Under the pieces are notes generated by a model. That model was not told the origin of the DNA and ran no database searches. It worked only from the letters and a program-made list of their open reading frames with translations. Positions 7,731 through 15,593 of a DNA stretch of 32,351 nucleotides are shown here, piece after piece (the stretch's first letter is position 1; each line of letters opens with the position of its first letter). The stretch comes from Anaerolineae bacterium (GTDB lineage Bacteria; Chloroflexota; Anaerolineae; SpSt-600). Location: NCBI GenBank assembly GCA_025062375.1, contig JANXAG010000004.1:74542-106892 (forward strand), in the 5' to 3' direction. A program made the position numbers and the translations under genes.

Positions 7731-9954
7731 ACTGAAAACTATTCCTCCAATCCCTGAAGACCCCCTTCTGCATGCTAACCTTCTCTCGGAAACCATTGGA
7801 GGGGGCACCAATGCCATCGCTGCCCTCTCAAATGGGCGTCTCTCGGTGAGCATATCGCCCTGGGGTGAATTAACCCATCTCAGATGGCCTTCCCTCTCAT
7901 GCTGCGATCATCTCCGCTACTTCACCGCCTATAAAGTCTTTAGTTTAATGGACCTTGCGGGTTTGCTTCGCGAAGAGGTTGCCCGGCCCTCTGAAGTTCG
8001 TTGGGGAGAAGAAGCCCCTTGCGAGGAGTGGAAAATCTACGGCAGGCCACTGGAGCCTTATCCGGAGCTGGGTTCCAGAGCTGGCGTCCTCACCCCCGGA
8101 GCTAACAGGCCTTTCTGGCTTAACGATCCAGTCTGGAGTTCACGGCGCAACTATGCCAGCGAGGACTCAGCGATCCTTATCACAACCCTTTCAGGCCCCG
8201 CTAACCTGGAGATAATGGATTGGATCGACCCGGAATGGGACCTGCTGGTCAGGGTGCACAGGGTAGAGGGAGCAAACCGATTTTTCTATCACTCCACCTT
8301 TGCGCCCTTTCTCAAACCTGTAAAGGGCCTCTTTGCTTCCCGGGATCCCAAAGGAGCGGGCTTTGGTGCCGTTTACTATCAGGATGAAGGCATCGTAATC
8401 CATTTCCAGCCCCGCCAGAAGAGGTGGGCATCGGGCGATTGGAGCCCGAAAAAACTGGATAGCTTTTACCCTGAAGGGGGAGTTTTCCTGGCATGGGGTT
8501 TTGATTCCCTCCCTTCTTCCTTCCAGATTGGGGCGGATAGAGCTGGCAGGAGGGTTCCTCCAGACGCTCCTCCCGGGGGAAGGCTTGACGCTGAAGACGG
8601 TATGCTCCAGGGGAATCCTGCATTCCGGGGCCCTGTGGATGCTGCCCTTTCCCTGGATCTGCCTGATTTGCGCGGCACTGTGGTGGTTTTCATCGCCCTT
8701 GGCAGCACTGCAACGGAAGCCGTTTCCCTCATACGTCAGGCCCGCGAGCTCGGAACTGAAGCCTTAATCCAGAGGGTGGAAAAAGTTTGGAAAGAAACAG
8801 GACGCAGGGTGTTTCTGCCGCTTGAGGAGAAGGATAAGACTATCCTCAGAGTGGCAAAGCGTTCCGTGCTCTCCCTCCTCATGGGCCAGGATGCAAGCTC
8901 AGGAGCTATTGTGGCTTCCCTCTCACGCCAGCCTGCCTACTATTTTGATTTCCCCCGGGATAGCGCTTTCTTTGACCTGGGCCTGGATGTGGCCGGCTTT
9001 CCGGAAAGAGTAGACCGCCACCTGGATTTCCTCATGAAGGTCCAGATGCGGGGTAAATGGGCTTTTGGGTGGATGTGGCTGGTGAACTTGAGGTGGCCTT
9101 TCTACCGCCCCGAAGGTCACTTCAAAGCCAATTACTCTGCCGATGGCTCCCCGGGTTCAATGCCTCACCCCTTTGAGATTGATTCAACGGGCCTGGCTAT
9201 CTGGAACCTCTGGCGCCACGAGGCTTTCGTCCCGGACGAAAGGAAAGAGGGCTACCAGAAGAAAGCCTGGGAGGTCATTAAAAGGGGAGCTGAAGCGCTT
9301 ATGGATTACGTGGACTTGCGCAACGGTTGGGTTCGCCCGGCTTTTGAGGATGACTCTTCAAGGCCTTCAGCTACTTTTCACGGGGCCAGTTCCACCCTTA
9401 CAGCCCTTATGGCCGCAGCCGATGCCGCTCGCCGCTGGGTAAGAGAGGAAGAAAAAGCGCTGGTGTGGGAGAAGGCTGCCTCAGCTTTGAGGCGGAGCAT
9501 GCTCAGAAAGCTTGAAGGGAAAGTCACCCGGGAGATTTTAGGCTGGCGAGGCCTTCACTGGTCCCTCTGGCCTGCCCCTCTTTTCAGGCCTGGCGACCAC
9601 CGTTGCTATCTCCTTATGGAAATGCTGGCAAAGGAGATAACGGAGAAGGTGGAAGGCAAGAGGCCGGGTTTCTCCTACCTGGCTGAGCAACTTTTCGCTT
9701 TAGCTCTTGCTCCCGGCCGCACCCCCGAGCACGAGGCCCTGATCCGCAGGGGGCTTGAGTTTCTGGCCTACAGGGTAGCGACGCCAGGCACCGACCACTT
9801 CGGTGAAATTGCGCTGCGAAAGGGCGAATTCTATCAGAACCGCACTGCTATCCCCCATCTCTGGAATGGTATCCTCTTCTATCTGGCCTTCTTAGCCTTG
9901 CATAACCCTGAAATCTTCCACCGCCAGCGCCCTCCGTATCCTCCCGAGGATTAA
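7714..9954 (+). CDS. glycoside hydrolase family 15-like protein (glucoamylase/glucodextranase type)
   Basis: A 746-residue protein with no signal peptide, so probably cytoplasmic. Residues about 1-330 form a beta-rich N-terminal domain. From about 380 an (alpha/alpha)6-barrel begins with the GH15-like signature GAIVASLSRQPAYYFDFPRDSAF, then KANYSADGSPGSMPHPFEIDSTGLAIWNLW. The segment around Glu545 (RPAFEDD) sits where the general acid of GH15 is expected. The usual second catalytic Glu near the C terminus is not obvious: that place reads IPHLWNGILFYLAFLAL. Activity on starch-like or other glucosides is therefore plausible but not certain. GGAGGAG at 7700-7706 supports ATG 7714, and the start overlaps cooC by 17 bases, showing translational coupling. 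Confidence 0.75.
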   Translation: MQAKIKLKTIPPIPEDPLLHANLLSETIGGGTNAIAALSNGRLSVSISPWGELTHLRWPSLSCCDHLRYFTAYKVFSLMDLAGLLREEVARPSEVRWGEEAPCEEWKIYGRPLEPYPELGSRAGVLTPGANRPFWLNDPVWSSRRNYASEDSAILITTLSGPANLEIMDWIDPEWDLLVRVHRVEGANRFFYHSTFAPFLKPVKGLFASRDPKGAGFGAVYYQDEGIVIHFQPRQKRWASGDWSPKKLDSFYPEGGVFLAWGFDSLPSSFQIGADRAGRRVPPDAPPGGRLDAEDGMLQGNPAFRGPVDAALSLDLPDLRGTVVVFIALGSTATEAVSLIRQARELGTEALIQRVEKVWKETGRRVFLPLEEKDKTILRVAKRSVLSLLMGQDASSGAIVASLSRQPAYYFDFPRDSAFFDLGLDVAGFPERVDRHLDFLMKVQMRGKWAFGWMWLVNLRWPFYRPEGHFKANYSADGSPGSMPHPFEIDSTGLAIWNLWRHEAFVPDERKEGYQKKAWEVIKRGAEALMDYVDLRNGWVRPAFEDDSSRPSATFHGASSTLTALMAAADAARRWVREEEKALVWEKAASALRRSMLRKLEGKVTREILGWRGLHWSLWPAPLFRPGDHRCYLLMEMLAKEITEKVEGKRPGFSYLAEQLFALALAPGRTPEHEALIRRGLEFLAYRVATPGTDHFGEIALRKGEFYQNRTAIPHLWNGILFYLAFLALHNPEIFHRQRPPYPPED

Positions 9955-9957
9955 AAC

Positions 9958-10047
9958 ATGAAAGCCTACTGCCTTAGAACTTTGGCAGGCCATGCACAGA
10001 ACGAGCCAAAGGCTTTCAGCTTTTCGGTGAAAACGAAGTTAAGGTAA
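9958..10047 (+). CDS. possible 29-residue small ORF
   Basis: Three bases after the glycosidase stop, an ATG preceded by GAGGA (9946-9950, seven bases away) opens a 29-codon frame ending TAA at 10045-10047. The product (start MKAYCLRTL, end VKTKLR) is basic and matches nothing known to me. It fills most of the gap before the transporter gene. It may be chance; it is noted because the ribosome site spacing is right. Confidence 0.15.
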   Translation: MKAYCLRTLAGHAQNEPKAFSFSVKTKLR

Positions 10048-10067
10048 AATAAAGCTAAGGAGGAGGT

Positions 10068-10826
10068 ATGAGCCCCGGCATTTTCTTGCTCCTGATGGTA
10101 GCAGGTTTTGTGGCGGGATTTGTAAACACCTTAGCTGGCAGCGGCTCACTCGTTTCCCTTCCCGCCCTTATGCTGGCGGGTCTTCCGGCCAACGTGGCCA
10201 ATGGCACCAACAGGATATCCATCCTTCTACAGAGCCTCACCAGTTCCGGTGAGTTCAGGAGGCTGCGGGTTTTAGACCTCAGAGGTTCTCTCTACCTTGG
10301 CCTCCCTGCTACCTTAGGAGCCGTTGTGGGAGCTCAAATTGCCGTCAGTGTGCCTGAAGATATTATGCGCAAGGTTATAGGATTGGTGATGCTGGCCATG
10401 CTGGGGTCCATTATCTTCAACCCCGAGCAGTGGATAAAGGGGAGAGTTCAAAAGATGGAAAAGAGCCCCGGCTGGAAAGAGCTCCTTATATTTTTCGCCA
10501 TAGGTGTTTATGGAGGTTTCATACAAGCAGGGGTGGGCATTTTCCTGCTGGCGGGGCTTGTTCTGGGGGTGGGTTACGACCTTGTAAGGGCCAATGCGGT
10601 AAAGATGGCTATCGTTCTAATCTATACCACCGTAGCTCTCCTGATATTTGCCGGAAACCATCAGGTTGAATGGAAATCCGGTTTAGTCTTGGCGCTGGGA
10701 AGTATGATAGGGGCCTGGGTGGCGACCCGTTTCAGTGTTGAGTGGGGTGCCGTTTGGGTGCGCCGGTTCCTTATCCTGGTTGTTTTATTTTCTGTCGTTT
10801 ATCTTTTTGGTTTATTCAAAATTTAA
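10068..10826 (+). CDS. TauE/SafE family membrane transporter (sulfite/anion exporter type)
   Basis: A 252-residue polytopic membrane protein with about eight hydrophobic segments in two similar halves. The first helix carries the family signature [21 protein letters not shown], and the second half opens with [22 protein letters not shown], the matching repeat. TauE/SafE proteins are thought to move sulfite, sulfoacetate or other organic anions; the substrate cannot be told here. AAGGAGGAGG directly before the ATG is a very strong ribosome site. Its stop codon overlaps the stop of the convergent gcvPB gene, and no intrinsic terminator is seen between them. Confidence 0.85.
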   Translation: MSPGIFLLLMVAGFVAGFVNTLAGSGSLVSLPALMLAGLPANVANGTNRISILLQSLTSSGEFRRLRVLDLRGSLYLGLPATLGAVVGAQIAVSVPEDIMRKVIGLVMLAMLGSIIFNPEQWIKGRVQKMEKSPGWKELLIFFAIGVYGGFIQAGVGIFLLAGLVLGVGYDLVRANAVKMAIVLIYTTVALLIFAGNHQVEWKSGLVLALGSMIGAWVATRFSVEWGAVWVRRFLILVVLFSVVYLFGLFKI

Positions 10827-12253
10827 CCCGTCCACCGCAGTTTGGGCTGGCGGGCTGCTCTTACCTCGTCAAGCCTCCGGACTGGAGCAGTATGGGGTGC
10901 CTGATGTAAAAGTTCTGGATTCTCTTTGCCTTCCTGCGCGATCTTAAAGAGGGCTTCCACAAAAGCATCCAGCGTTTCCTTGCTTTCAGTTTCGGTGGGC
11001 TCAATCATTATGGCTTCGGGAACTATGAGGGGGAAGTAAATAGTTGGGGGATGGAAGCCGTAATCTATAAGCCGTTTAGCAATGTCTATCGTTCTAATAC
11101 CGGGCGCATCGGGGAGCTTGCCGGAGAGGACAAACTCATGTTTGCAGAGGCGGTCGTAGGGCAGTGGGTAAACTTCTTTGAGGCGAACCCTCAAGTAATT
11201 AGCGTTGAGCACCGCGTTCTCGGCTACTTCTTTGAGGCCTTCAGCTCCCATCATCCGGATGTATACATATGCCTTGATGAAGACCAGGAAGTTACCGTAA
11301 AAGGCTTTGATTCTGCCGATAGATTTGGGAGGCCAGACAAATTTATATTTTTCTCCTTCCTTAGCCACGATAGGACCTGGCAGGAAATCCACCAGTTTCT
11401 CCGAAGCCCCCACAGGGCCAGCTCCAGGTCCCCCGCCCCCGTGGGGAGTGGAAAAAGTTTTATGGAGGTTAAAGTGGAGGACGTCAAAGCCCAGATCTCC
11501 GGGCTTCGTTATCCCTAACATGGCGTTGAGGTTGGCTCCATCTCCGTAAAGGAGCCCGCCTGCTTCATGGACAATTCTGGCCACCTCCAGAATCTGTTCC
11601 TCAAAGAGGCCAAGGGTGTTCGGGTTGGTGAGCATCAAGCCTATGAGGGTATCATCGCAGTGGCGCTTGAGCTCTTCCAGGTCAATATTTCCTCTTTCGT
11701 CGGATTTTATCTCCACCACAGTGCAGCCGCTCATGGCTGAAGAAGCGGGGTTTGTTCCATGGGCCGAGTCGGGGATGAGGACTTTGTGGCGTTTTGTGTC
11801 TCCTCTGGCCCAGTGGTAGGCTCTCATCATCAGTACGCCGCTGAATTCTCCGTGAGCTCCGGCTGCAGGCTGAAGGCTAACACCAGCAAAGCCCCCGATT
11901 TCCTTAAGGTATTCCTGGAGTTCGTACATTAACTTCAAAGCGCCCTGGACTGTGGACTCATCCTGATAGGGGTGAATGCGGGTGAAACCTGGCAGGGAAG
12001 CAGCTTCCTCATTCACTTTGGGGTTGTATTTCATAGTACAGCTACCGAGGGGGTAAAACCCTTTATCCACAGCGTAATTGAGCTGGGAAAGCCGGAGGTA
12101 ATGGCGCACTACATCTACCTCGGAAACCTCGGGTAAGGGCAGTTCGTCCCGGAGGTACTCTTCAGGTAAATCCGAGGGAGGAACATCTAAAGCGGGAAGA
12201 GTAAAGGCCCTTCGGCCGGGTGAACTCAGCTCAAAAATTAAAGGCTCGCCCAT
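10823..12253 (-). CDS. gcvPB: glycine dehydrogenase (decarboxylating) subunit 2, P-protein beta
   Basis: PLP enzyme subunit of the glycine cleavage system: with GcvPA it decarboxylates glycine and passes the aminomethyl group to the lipoyl H-protein. The PLP lysine is Lys265 in [17 protein letters not shown]. Other family blocks are [25 protein letters not shown] and [14 protein letters not shown]. At 476 residues it matches the two-gene type of P-protein rather than the fused type. The expected partner gcvPA and the gcvH and gcvT genes are not adjacent. AGGAGGG (12259-12265 on the plus strand) lies five bases before the ATG. A good minus-strand promoter lies upstream. Very confident. Confidence 0.95.
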   Translation of the reverse strand: MGEPLIFELSSPGRRAFTLPALDVPPSDLPEEYLRDELPLPEVSEVDVVRHYLRLSQLNYAVDKGFYPLGSCTMKYNPKVNEEAASLPGFTRIHPYQDESTVQGALKLMYELQEYLKEIGGFAGVSLQPAAGAHGEFSGVLMMRAYHWARGDTKRHKVLIPDSAHGTNPASSAMSGCTVVEIKSDERGNIDLEELKRHCDDTLIGLMLTNPNTLGLFEEQILEVARIVHEAGGLLYGDGANLNAMLGITKPGDLGFDVLHFNLHKTFSTPHGGGGPGAGPVGASEKLVDFLPGPIVAKEGEKYKFVWPPKSIGRIKAFYGNFLVFIKAYVYIRMMGAEGLKEVAENAVLNANYLRVRLKEVYPLPYDRLCKHEFVLSGKLPDAPGIRTIDIAKRLIDYGFHPPTIYFPLIVPEAIMIEPTETESKETLDAFVEALFKIAQEGKENPELLHQAPHTAPVRRLDEVRAARQPKLRWTG

Positions 12254-12280
12254 GGCTGCCCTCCTGATGTTGCTGATAGA

Positions 12281-12309
12281 AGTTTACCAGAAAGCAGCGA
12301 AAGGGTCAA
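12281..12309 (-). promoter_or_regulatory. sigma-70-type promoter of gcvPB
   Basis: On the minus strand TTGACC (plus 12304-12309) and TAAACT (plus 12281-12286) are 17 bases apart, with the gcvPB ribosome site 15 bases further on. It faces away from the promoter of the Mth938-like gene. Confidence 0.6.
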
Positions 12310-12333
12310 ATTGGCTGCAGATGGTTGACGAAC

Positions 12334-12349
12334 AACGCAACTTTGCGTT
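12334..12349. promoter_or_regulatory. 16-bp inverted repeat, candidate operator
   Basis: AACGCAA and TTGCGTT are perfect inverted 7-mers around a 2-base centre. The right arm covers the presumed -35 region of the plus-strand promoter, and the left arm lies about 25 bases upstream of the gcvPB -35 box. A repressor or activator bound here could govern one or both genes. The regulator is unknown. Confidence 0.45.
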
Positions 12350-12372
12350 AAGCAACGGTTAGGCCTTATAAT
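12343..12372 (+). promoter_or_regulatory. promoter of the Mth938-like gene and operon
   Basis: A perfect TATAAT at 12367-12372 is preceded after 18 bases by TTGCGT at 12343-12348. The -35 box is weak, which fits control by a factor at the overlapping inverted repeat. GGGGGAGG at 12387-12394 is the ribosome site of the first gene. Confidence 0.55.
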
Positions 12373-12402
12373 TATCCAGAACCTTCGGGGGAGGTTTTAG
12401 CT

Positions 12403-12744
12403 ATGATTGAGCATTATGAGTTCGGCCGCATCGTGATCGGTGGGAAAAGTTATTCTTCTGATGTTATCATTTATCCTGATCGCGTTGATTCCGAATGGTG
12501 GAGGGAAGAAGGCCACAGGCTTTCCCCTGTAGACCTCTGGGATGTGGTTCAGGCTAAGCCGGAAATCCTGGTGGTGGGCACAGGCTATTCAGGGGTGATG
12601 GAAGTCCCAGCCGAAACCATCCGCTACCTGGAAGAAAAGGGGATAAAAGTGCTGGTGTACCGGACGGGAGAAGCCTGGAAGATATACAATCAGCTTTTGA
12701 AAGAAGGGAAAAAGGTGGTAGCTGCCCTCCACCTTACCTGTTGA
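12403..12744 (+). CDS. Mth938-like (DUF498/NDUFAF3 fold) protein
   Basis: A 113-residue single-domain protein of the Mth938 family. Recognisable blocks are EFGRIVIGGKSYSSDVIIYPDRV, the central ILVVGTGYSGVMEV and the ending KKVVAALHLTC. The family has a compact fold without known catalytic residues. Eukaryotic relatives (NDUFAF3) assist respiratory complex I assembly, but the bacterial role is not established. It is first in a plus-strand run, 15 bases before the glycosyltransferase gene. The start follows a strong ribosome site and a promoter. Confidence 0.85.
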   Translation: MIEHYEFGRIVIGGKSYSSDVIIYPDRVDSEWWREEGHRLSPVDLWDVVQAKPEILVVGTGYSGVMEVPAETIRYLEEKGIKVLVYRTGEAWKIYNQLLKEGKKVVAALHLTC

Positions 12745-12759
12745 TGAAACGGAGGACTT

Positions 12760-13872
12760 ATGAAAAGTGCTATTATCTTCATGGCTGATTCAGGAGGTGG
12801 TCACAGAAGTGCTGCCGAAGCTCTGAAAGAGGCCTTTGAAATCCTTGAACCAGACAAATGGCGCATCCATTTCATTGACGTTTTCTCTATACTCCCCTTT
12901 CCCTTAAACAAATCTGGCGGCTCTTACCGTCCTTTGGTCAGCTATACTCCCTGGCTCTGGTCTTTCCTCTGGACCCTCGCCCAGAAGGCTTGGTTCCTGA
13001 ATTTAGCGTTTGGCTTCTTTACCCCTTTAGTCCGCGGAGCACTGCTCAAACTCATAAAGGACTATCAGCCAGATTTAGCTATTTCAGTGCATCAATTTTC
13101 CAATGTGCTCCCGGTTAAAATCTTTCGGGAAGGGGGATGGAAAGGCTTTTTCGCCACCGTTGTTACTGACCTGATCACCACTCCTTTTGCCTGGTTTTAC
13201 CCTGGGGTTGACGCCTGTTTTGTGGCCACCTCCGAAGCCCGGGAAATGGCCATTAAAGCAGGCATTCATCCCGATAAGATTTACCTGAAGGGTTTCCCAG
13301 TTAGCCTGCGTTTCCGTCCCCCTGAGGATAAAAGAGCTGTAAGAAGAGCCCTCAGCCTTGAGGAGAATACTCCCACTCTGCTCCTGATAGGAGGCGGGGA
13401 AGGGATGGGAAAGATTTTCCCTGTGGCTTTAGCCATAAACGAAGCTTCCCTTTCCGCTCAGCTTCTAATCGTAACTGGAAGGAATGCGGGTTTACGCAGG
13501 GCGCTGGAACGAGTGAAGTGGAGAATACCCTGCCGGATTTACGGCTTTGTGAATTTTGTTCACCTTCTTATGCAAGCTTCGGATGTTGTGCTGACGAAAG
13601 CGGGCCCAGGGACTATCTACGAAGCCCTGACAGTAGAGGTGCCCATCCTGCTCATTGATTTTGTCCCCGGCCAGGAAAAGGGCAACGTGGATTTTGTGGA
13701 AAGAAATGGGATAGGGGTCTTCGCCTCCATCCCTGAAAGGGCCGTAATGATCCTCAGGGAATGGCTTGAGAATCCGGGGGTTTTAGAGGAAATGAAAGCA
13801 AAGGCCAGGCTTCTGGCAAACCCCCGCGCCTCTCTGGAGATCGTCTCAACGCTCCTGGAGAAGGTCCATTAG
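12760..13872 (+). CDS. MGDG-synthase-like glycosyltransferase (GT28 type)
   Basis: Predicted membrane-associated, GT-B-fold transferase that moves a sugar from a nucleotide donor to diacylglycerol or a related lipid. The N-terminal half begins IIFMADSGGGHRSAAEAL (SGGGH at 11-15), the signature of the MGDG synthase/UgtP branch. The C-terminal half has the nucleotide-sugar site: LLLIGGGEGMGK (about 207-218), then LTKAGPGTIYEAL (about 278-290) and VPGQEKGN. Its 370 residues fit the family. GGAGG (12751-12755) precedes the ATG. In Chloroflexota such enzymes make membrane glycolipids. Sugar and acceptor cannot be read from the sequence. Confidence 0.85.
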   Translation: MKSAIIFMADSGGGHRSAAEALKEAFEILEPDKWRIHFIDVFSILPFPLNKSGGSYRPLVSYTPWLWSFLWTLAQKAWFLNLAFGFFTPLVRGALLKLIKDYQPDLAISVHQFSNVLPVKIFREGGWKGFFATVVTDLITTPFAWFYPGVDACFVATSEAREMAIKAGIHPDKIYLKGFPVSLRFRPPEDKRAVRRALSLEENTPTLLLIGGGEGMGKIFPVALAINEASLSAQLLIVTGRNAGLRRALERVKWRIPCRIYGFVNFVHLLMQASDVVLTKAGPGTIYEALTVEVPILLIDFVPGQEKGNVDFVERNGIGVFASIPERAVMILREWLENPGVLEEMKAKARLLANPRASLEIVSTLLEKVH

Positions 13873-13904
13873 CCTGGCCCCGGTAAAAGGCCTGAGGGAA
13901 AGAA

Positions 13905-14504
13905 ATGGGTCAGGGAAGCCCCCTCTTGGTCATAATATCTGGCCCATCGGGAGCCGGGAAGGATAGCGTCATCCGGAGGATGAGGGAGCTCGGGTTCCCT
14001 TTCCATTTCGTGGTTACCATGACAACGCGTCCTCCTCGCCCCGATGAAGTGAACGGCAAGGATTACTTTTTCGTTTCAGAAGAAGAGTTTGAAAGCCTTC
14101 TCCGGAGAAATGGTTTTCTGGAGAATGCTCTGGTTTACGGATACCGCTATGGTGTTCCGAAAGAGCAAGTGAAGAAGGCTCTGGAGAGTGGCAAAGACGT
14201 AATAATGAGGGTAGATGTGCAGGGGGCCAGAACCCTGCGCCGCCTTATCCCCGATGCTGTTTTTATCTTTCTGATTCCCGCTTCGGAAGAGGAACTGGCC
14301 CGAAGGCTGAGGGCGCGCCACACAGAAGGGGAAGAGGCATTGAAAACAAGGCTCGCCACGGCCAGGGAGGAAATGATGAGCATCGGAGAATTTGATTACG
14401 TAGTAGTCAACGCCGATGGCCACTTGGACGAAGCTGTCCAGGATATAATAGCCATAATAACCGCTGAGAAGTGCCGGACTAAGCCGAGAAGGATCTCCCT
14501 GTAA
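13905..14504 (+). CDS. gmk: guanylate kinase
   Basis: Catalyses GMP + ATP to GDP + ADP in the cytoplasm. The P-loop GPSGAGKDS is at residues 13-21. The GMP-binding region follows with TTRPPRPDEVNGKDYFFV, the ENALVYGYRYGVP segment and VDVQGA. The lid has RLRARHTEGEEALKTRL, and FDYVVVN sits near the end. The 199-residue length is standard. GAGGG about seven bases before the ATG supports the start. It follows the glycosyltransferase by 32 bases and leads by 43 bases into the sigma-factor cassette. Confidence 0.96.
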   Translation: MGQGSPLLVIISGPSGAGKDSVIRRMRELGFPFHFVVTMTTRPPRPDEVNGKDYFFVSEEEFESLLRRNGFLENALVYGYRYGVPKEQVKKALESGKDVIMRVDVQGARTLRRLIPDAVFIFLIPASEEELARRLRARHTEGEEALKTRLATAREEMMSIGEFDYVVVNADGHLDEAVQDIIAIITAEKCRTKPRRISL

Positions 14505-14547
14505 CTTTTCCCCCCACTCGCACGTATATTCCTATGGGGAAGCTCCA

Positions 14548-15081
14548 ATGGAGAAAGATCTGAGCCCTGTTATCCAGCGGGTTCTTGCAGGGGAATTTGA
14601 GGCTTTTGAAGAGATTGTGGAAGCTTGCCAAAAACCCGTGTACAATCTGGCTTTCCGTTTGCTACAGGACCATGAAGATGCCAAGGATGTGGCTCAGGAG
14701 GCGTTCCTCCGGGCTTTCAGAAACCTCAGCTTTTACGATTCAAAAAGACCTTTTATCCGATGGCTCCTGGCTATAGTTTACAATCTTTCCATGGATTGTC
14801 TGCGCCGGCGGACAAAGGAGAAGAAGGCGATGAAGGCGGCTTCATTTATGGCCAGGCATAAGAGCCAGAGCTTCAATCCTTCCGGGATAGAATGGCAGGA
14901 ATTGCTCAATAAACTTGAGGAAGGGGATAGGGCTATCGTGATCCTTAAATACTGGCACGGATTTACCTGCAGCGAGATAGGGGAAATCGTGGGATTGGGG
15001 GAAGAAGCTGTTAAAGCGAGGCTTCACAGGGCAAGGCTTCGCCTGGCGGATGAGCTCAGGAGGGAAGGGTGGCTGCCCTGA
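14548..15081 (+). CDS. ECF-type RNA polymerase sigma factor
   Basis: A 177-residue group IV sigma factor. Region 2 (about 20-90) includes YNLAFRLLQDHEDAKDVAQEAFLRAFRN and FIRWLLAIVYNLSMDCLRRR, the -10 recognition part. Region 4 (about 115-172) carries KYWHGFTCSEIGEIVGL and AVKARLHRARLRL, the -35-binding helix-turn-helix. It overlaps by 13 bases with a zinc-finger anti-sigma gene and is followed by two exported repeat proteins and an ABC ATPase, so it probably controls a cell-envelope response. No GGAAC-type ECF promoter was found just upstream. GGGGA at 14536-14540 is the likely ribosome site. Confidence 0.92.
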   Translation: MEKDLSPVIQRVLAGEFEAFEEIVEACQKPVYNLAFRLLQDHEDAKDVAQEAFLRAFRNLSFYDSKRPFIRWLLAIVYNLSMDCLRRRTKEKKAMKAASFMARHKSQSFNPSGIEWQELLNKLEEGDRAIVILKYWHGFTCSEIGEIVGLGEEAVKARLHRARLRLADELRREGWLP

Positions 15082-15593
15082 TATCCTGCCGGGAAGCTGC
15101 TGAAAAAATGATGGAGGCTTTAGAAGGGTTCCCAGCTACGGAACTCCTGCATCACCTGGCCTGCTGCGGAGATTGCCTCGCCCGCTGGAAAGCCCTTGAA
15201 AGTGTGCACGCCTTGTTGCAAGAATCTTACCCCGCTGTTGAGCCTCCTCCAGAACTCAAAGCCGGAGTGATGGCTGCCGTCAGGAGGGAAATGGCGGCAA
15301 GGAAAGCCTTCAGGATTCTGGTGGCTTTGGTGTTGATTCCCTTCGCTGGAATAACCCTGGCACTCATTCTATCCAGCGCAGCTTTTAGGTTCTGGACCAT
15401 CCTGCCGGCCGTTAAGGTCATGTTGGAGATAGCTTCGGACTGGTTCTGGCGGTGGGCAGAGTTAATAGCGCTGATTTTGGGGATAGTCCAGCTCATCCCC
15501 GGGCTTGCCCTATATCCCGTTGCAGCCTTATTGCTTTTTCTGGCAACTCTTGTCAATCTTATCAAGAGGAGGACAAGACATGAAATGGCTTAA
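15069..15593 (+). CDS. zinc-finger (zf-HC2-type) transmembrane anti-sigma factor
   Basis: The N-terminal 45 residues carry the anti-sigma zinc motif: Cys7, then His29-x3-Cys33-x2-Cys36 in HLACCGDC. The rest has hydrophobic spans at about 82-105 and 120-165, so the zinc domain would sit on the cytoplasmic face and hold the sigma factor. The GTG start at 15069 lies inside the sigma gene after AGGAGGG at 15058-15064. The 13-base overlap implies coupled translation, the usual way to keep the two in balance. Its own end overlaps the next start by 14 bases. Confidence 0.85.
   Translation: MAALISCREAAEKMMEALEGFPATELLHHLACCGDCLARWKALESVHALLQESYPAVEPPPELKAGVMAAVRREMAARKAFRILVALVLIPFAGITLALILSSAAFRFWTILPAVKVMLEIASDWFWRWAELIALILGIVQLIPGLALYPVAALLLFLATLVNLIKRRTRHEMA

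Noticed and set aside
9955-10067. Terminator or riboswitch before the TauE gene
   Set aside because: Only short 5-bp stems with no T-run were found; no known riboswitch core was recognised.
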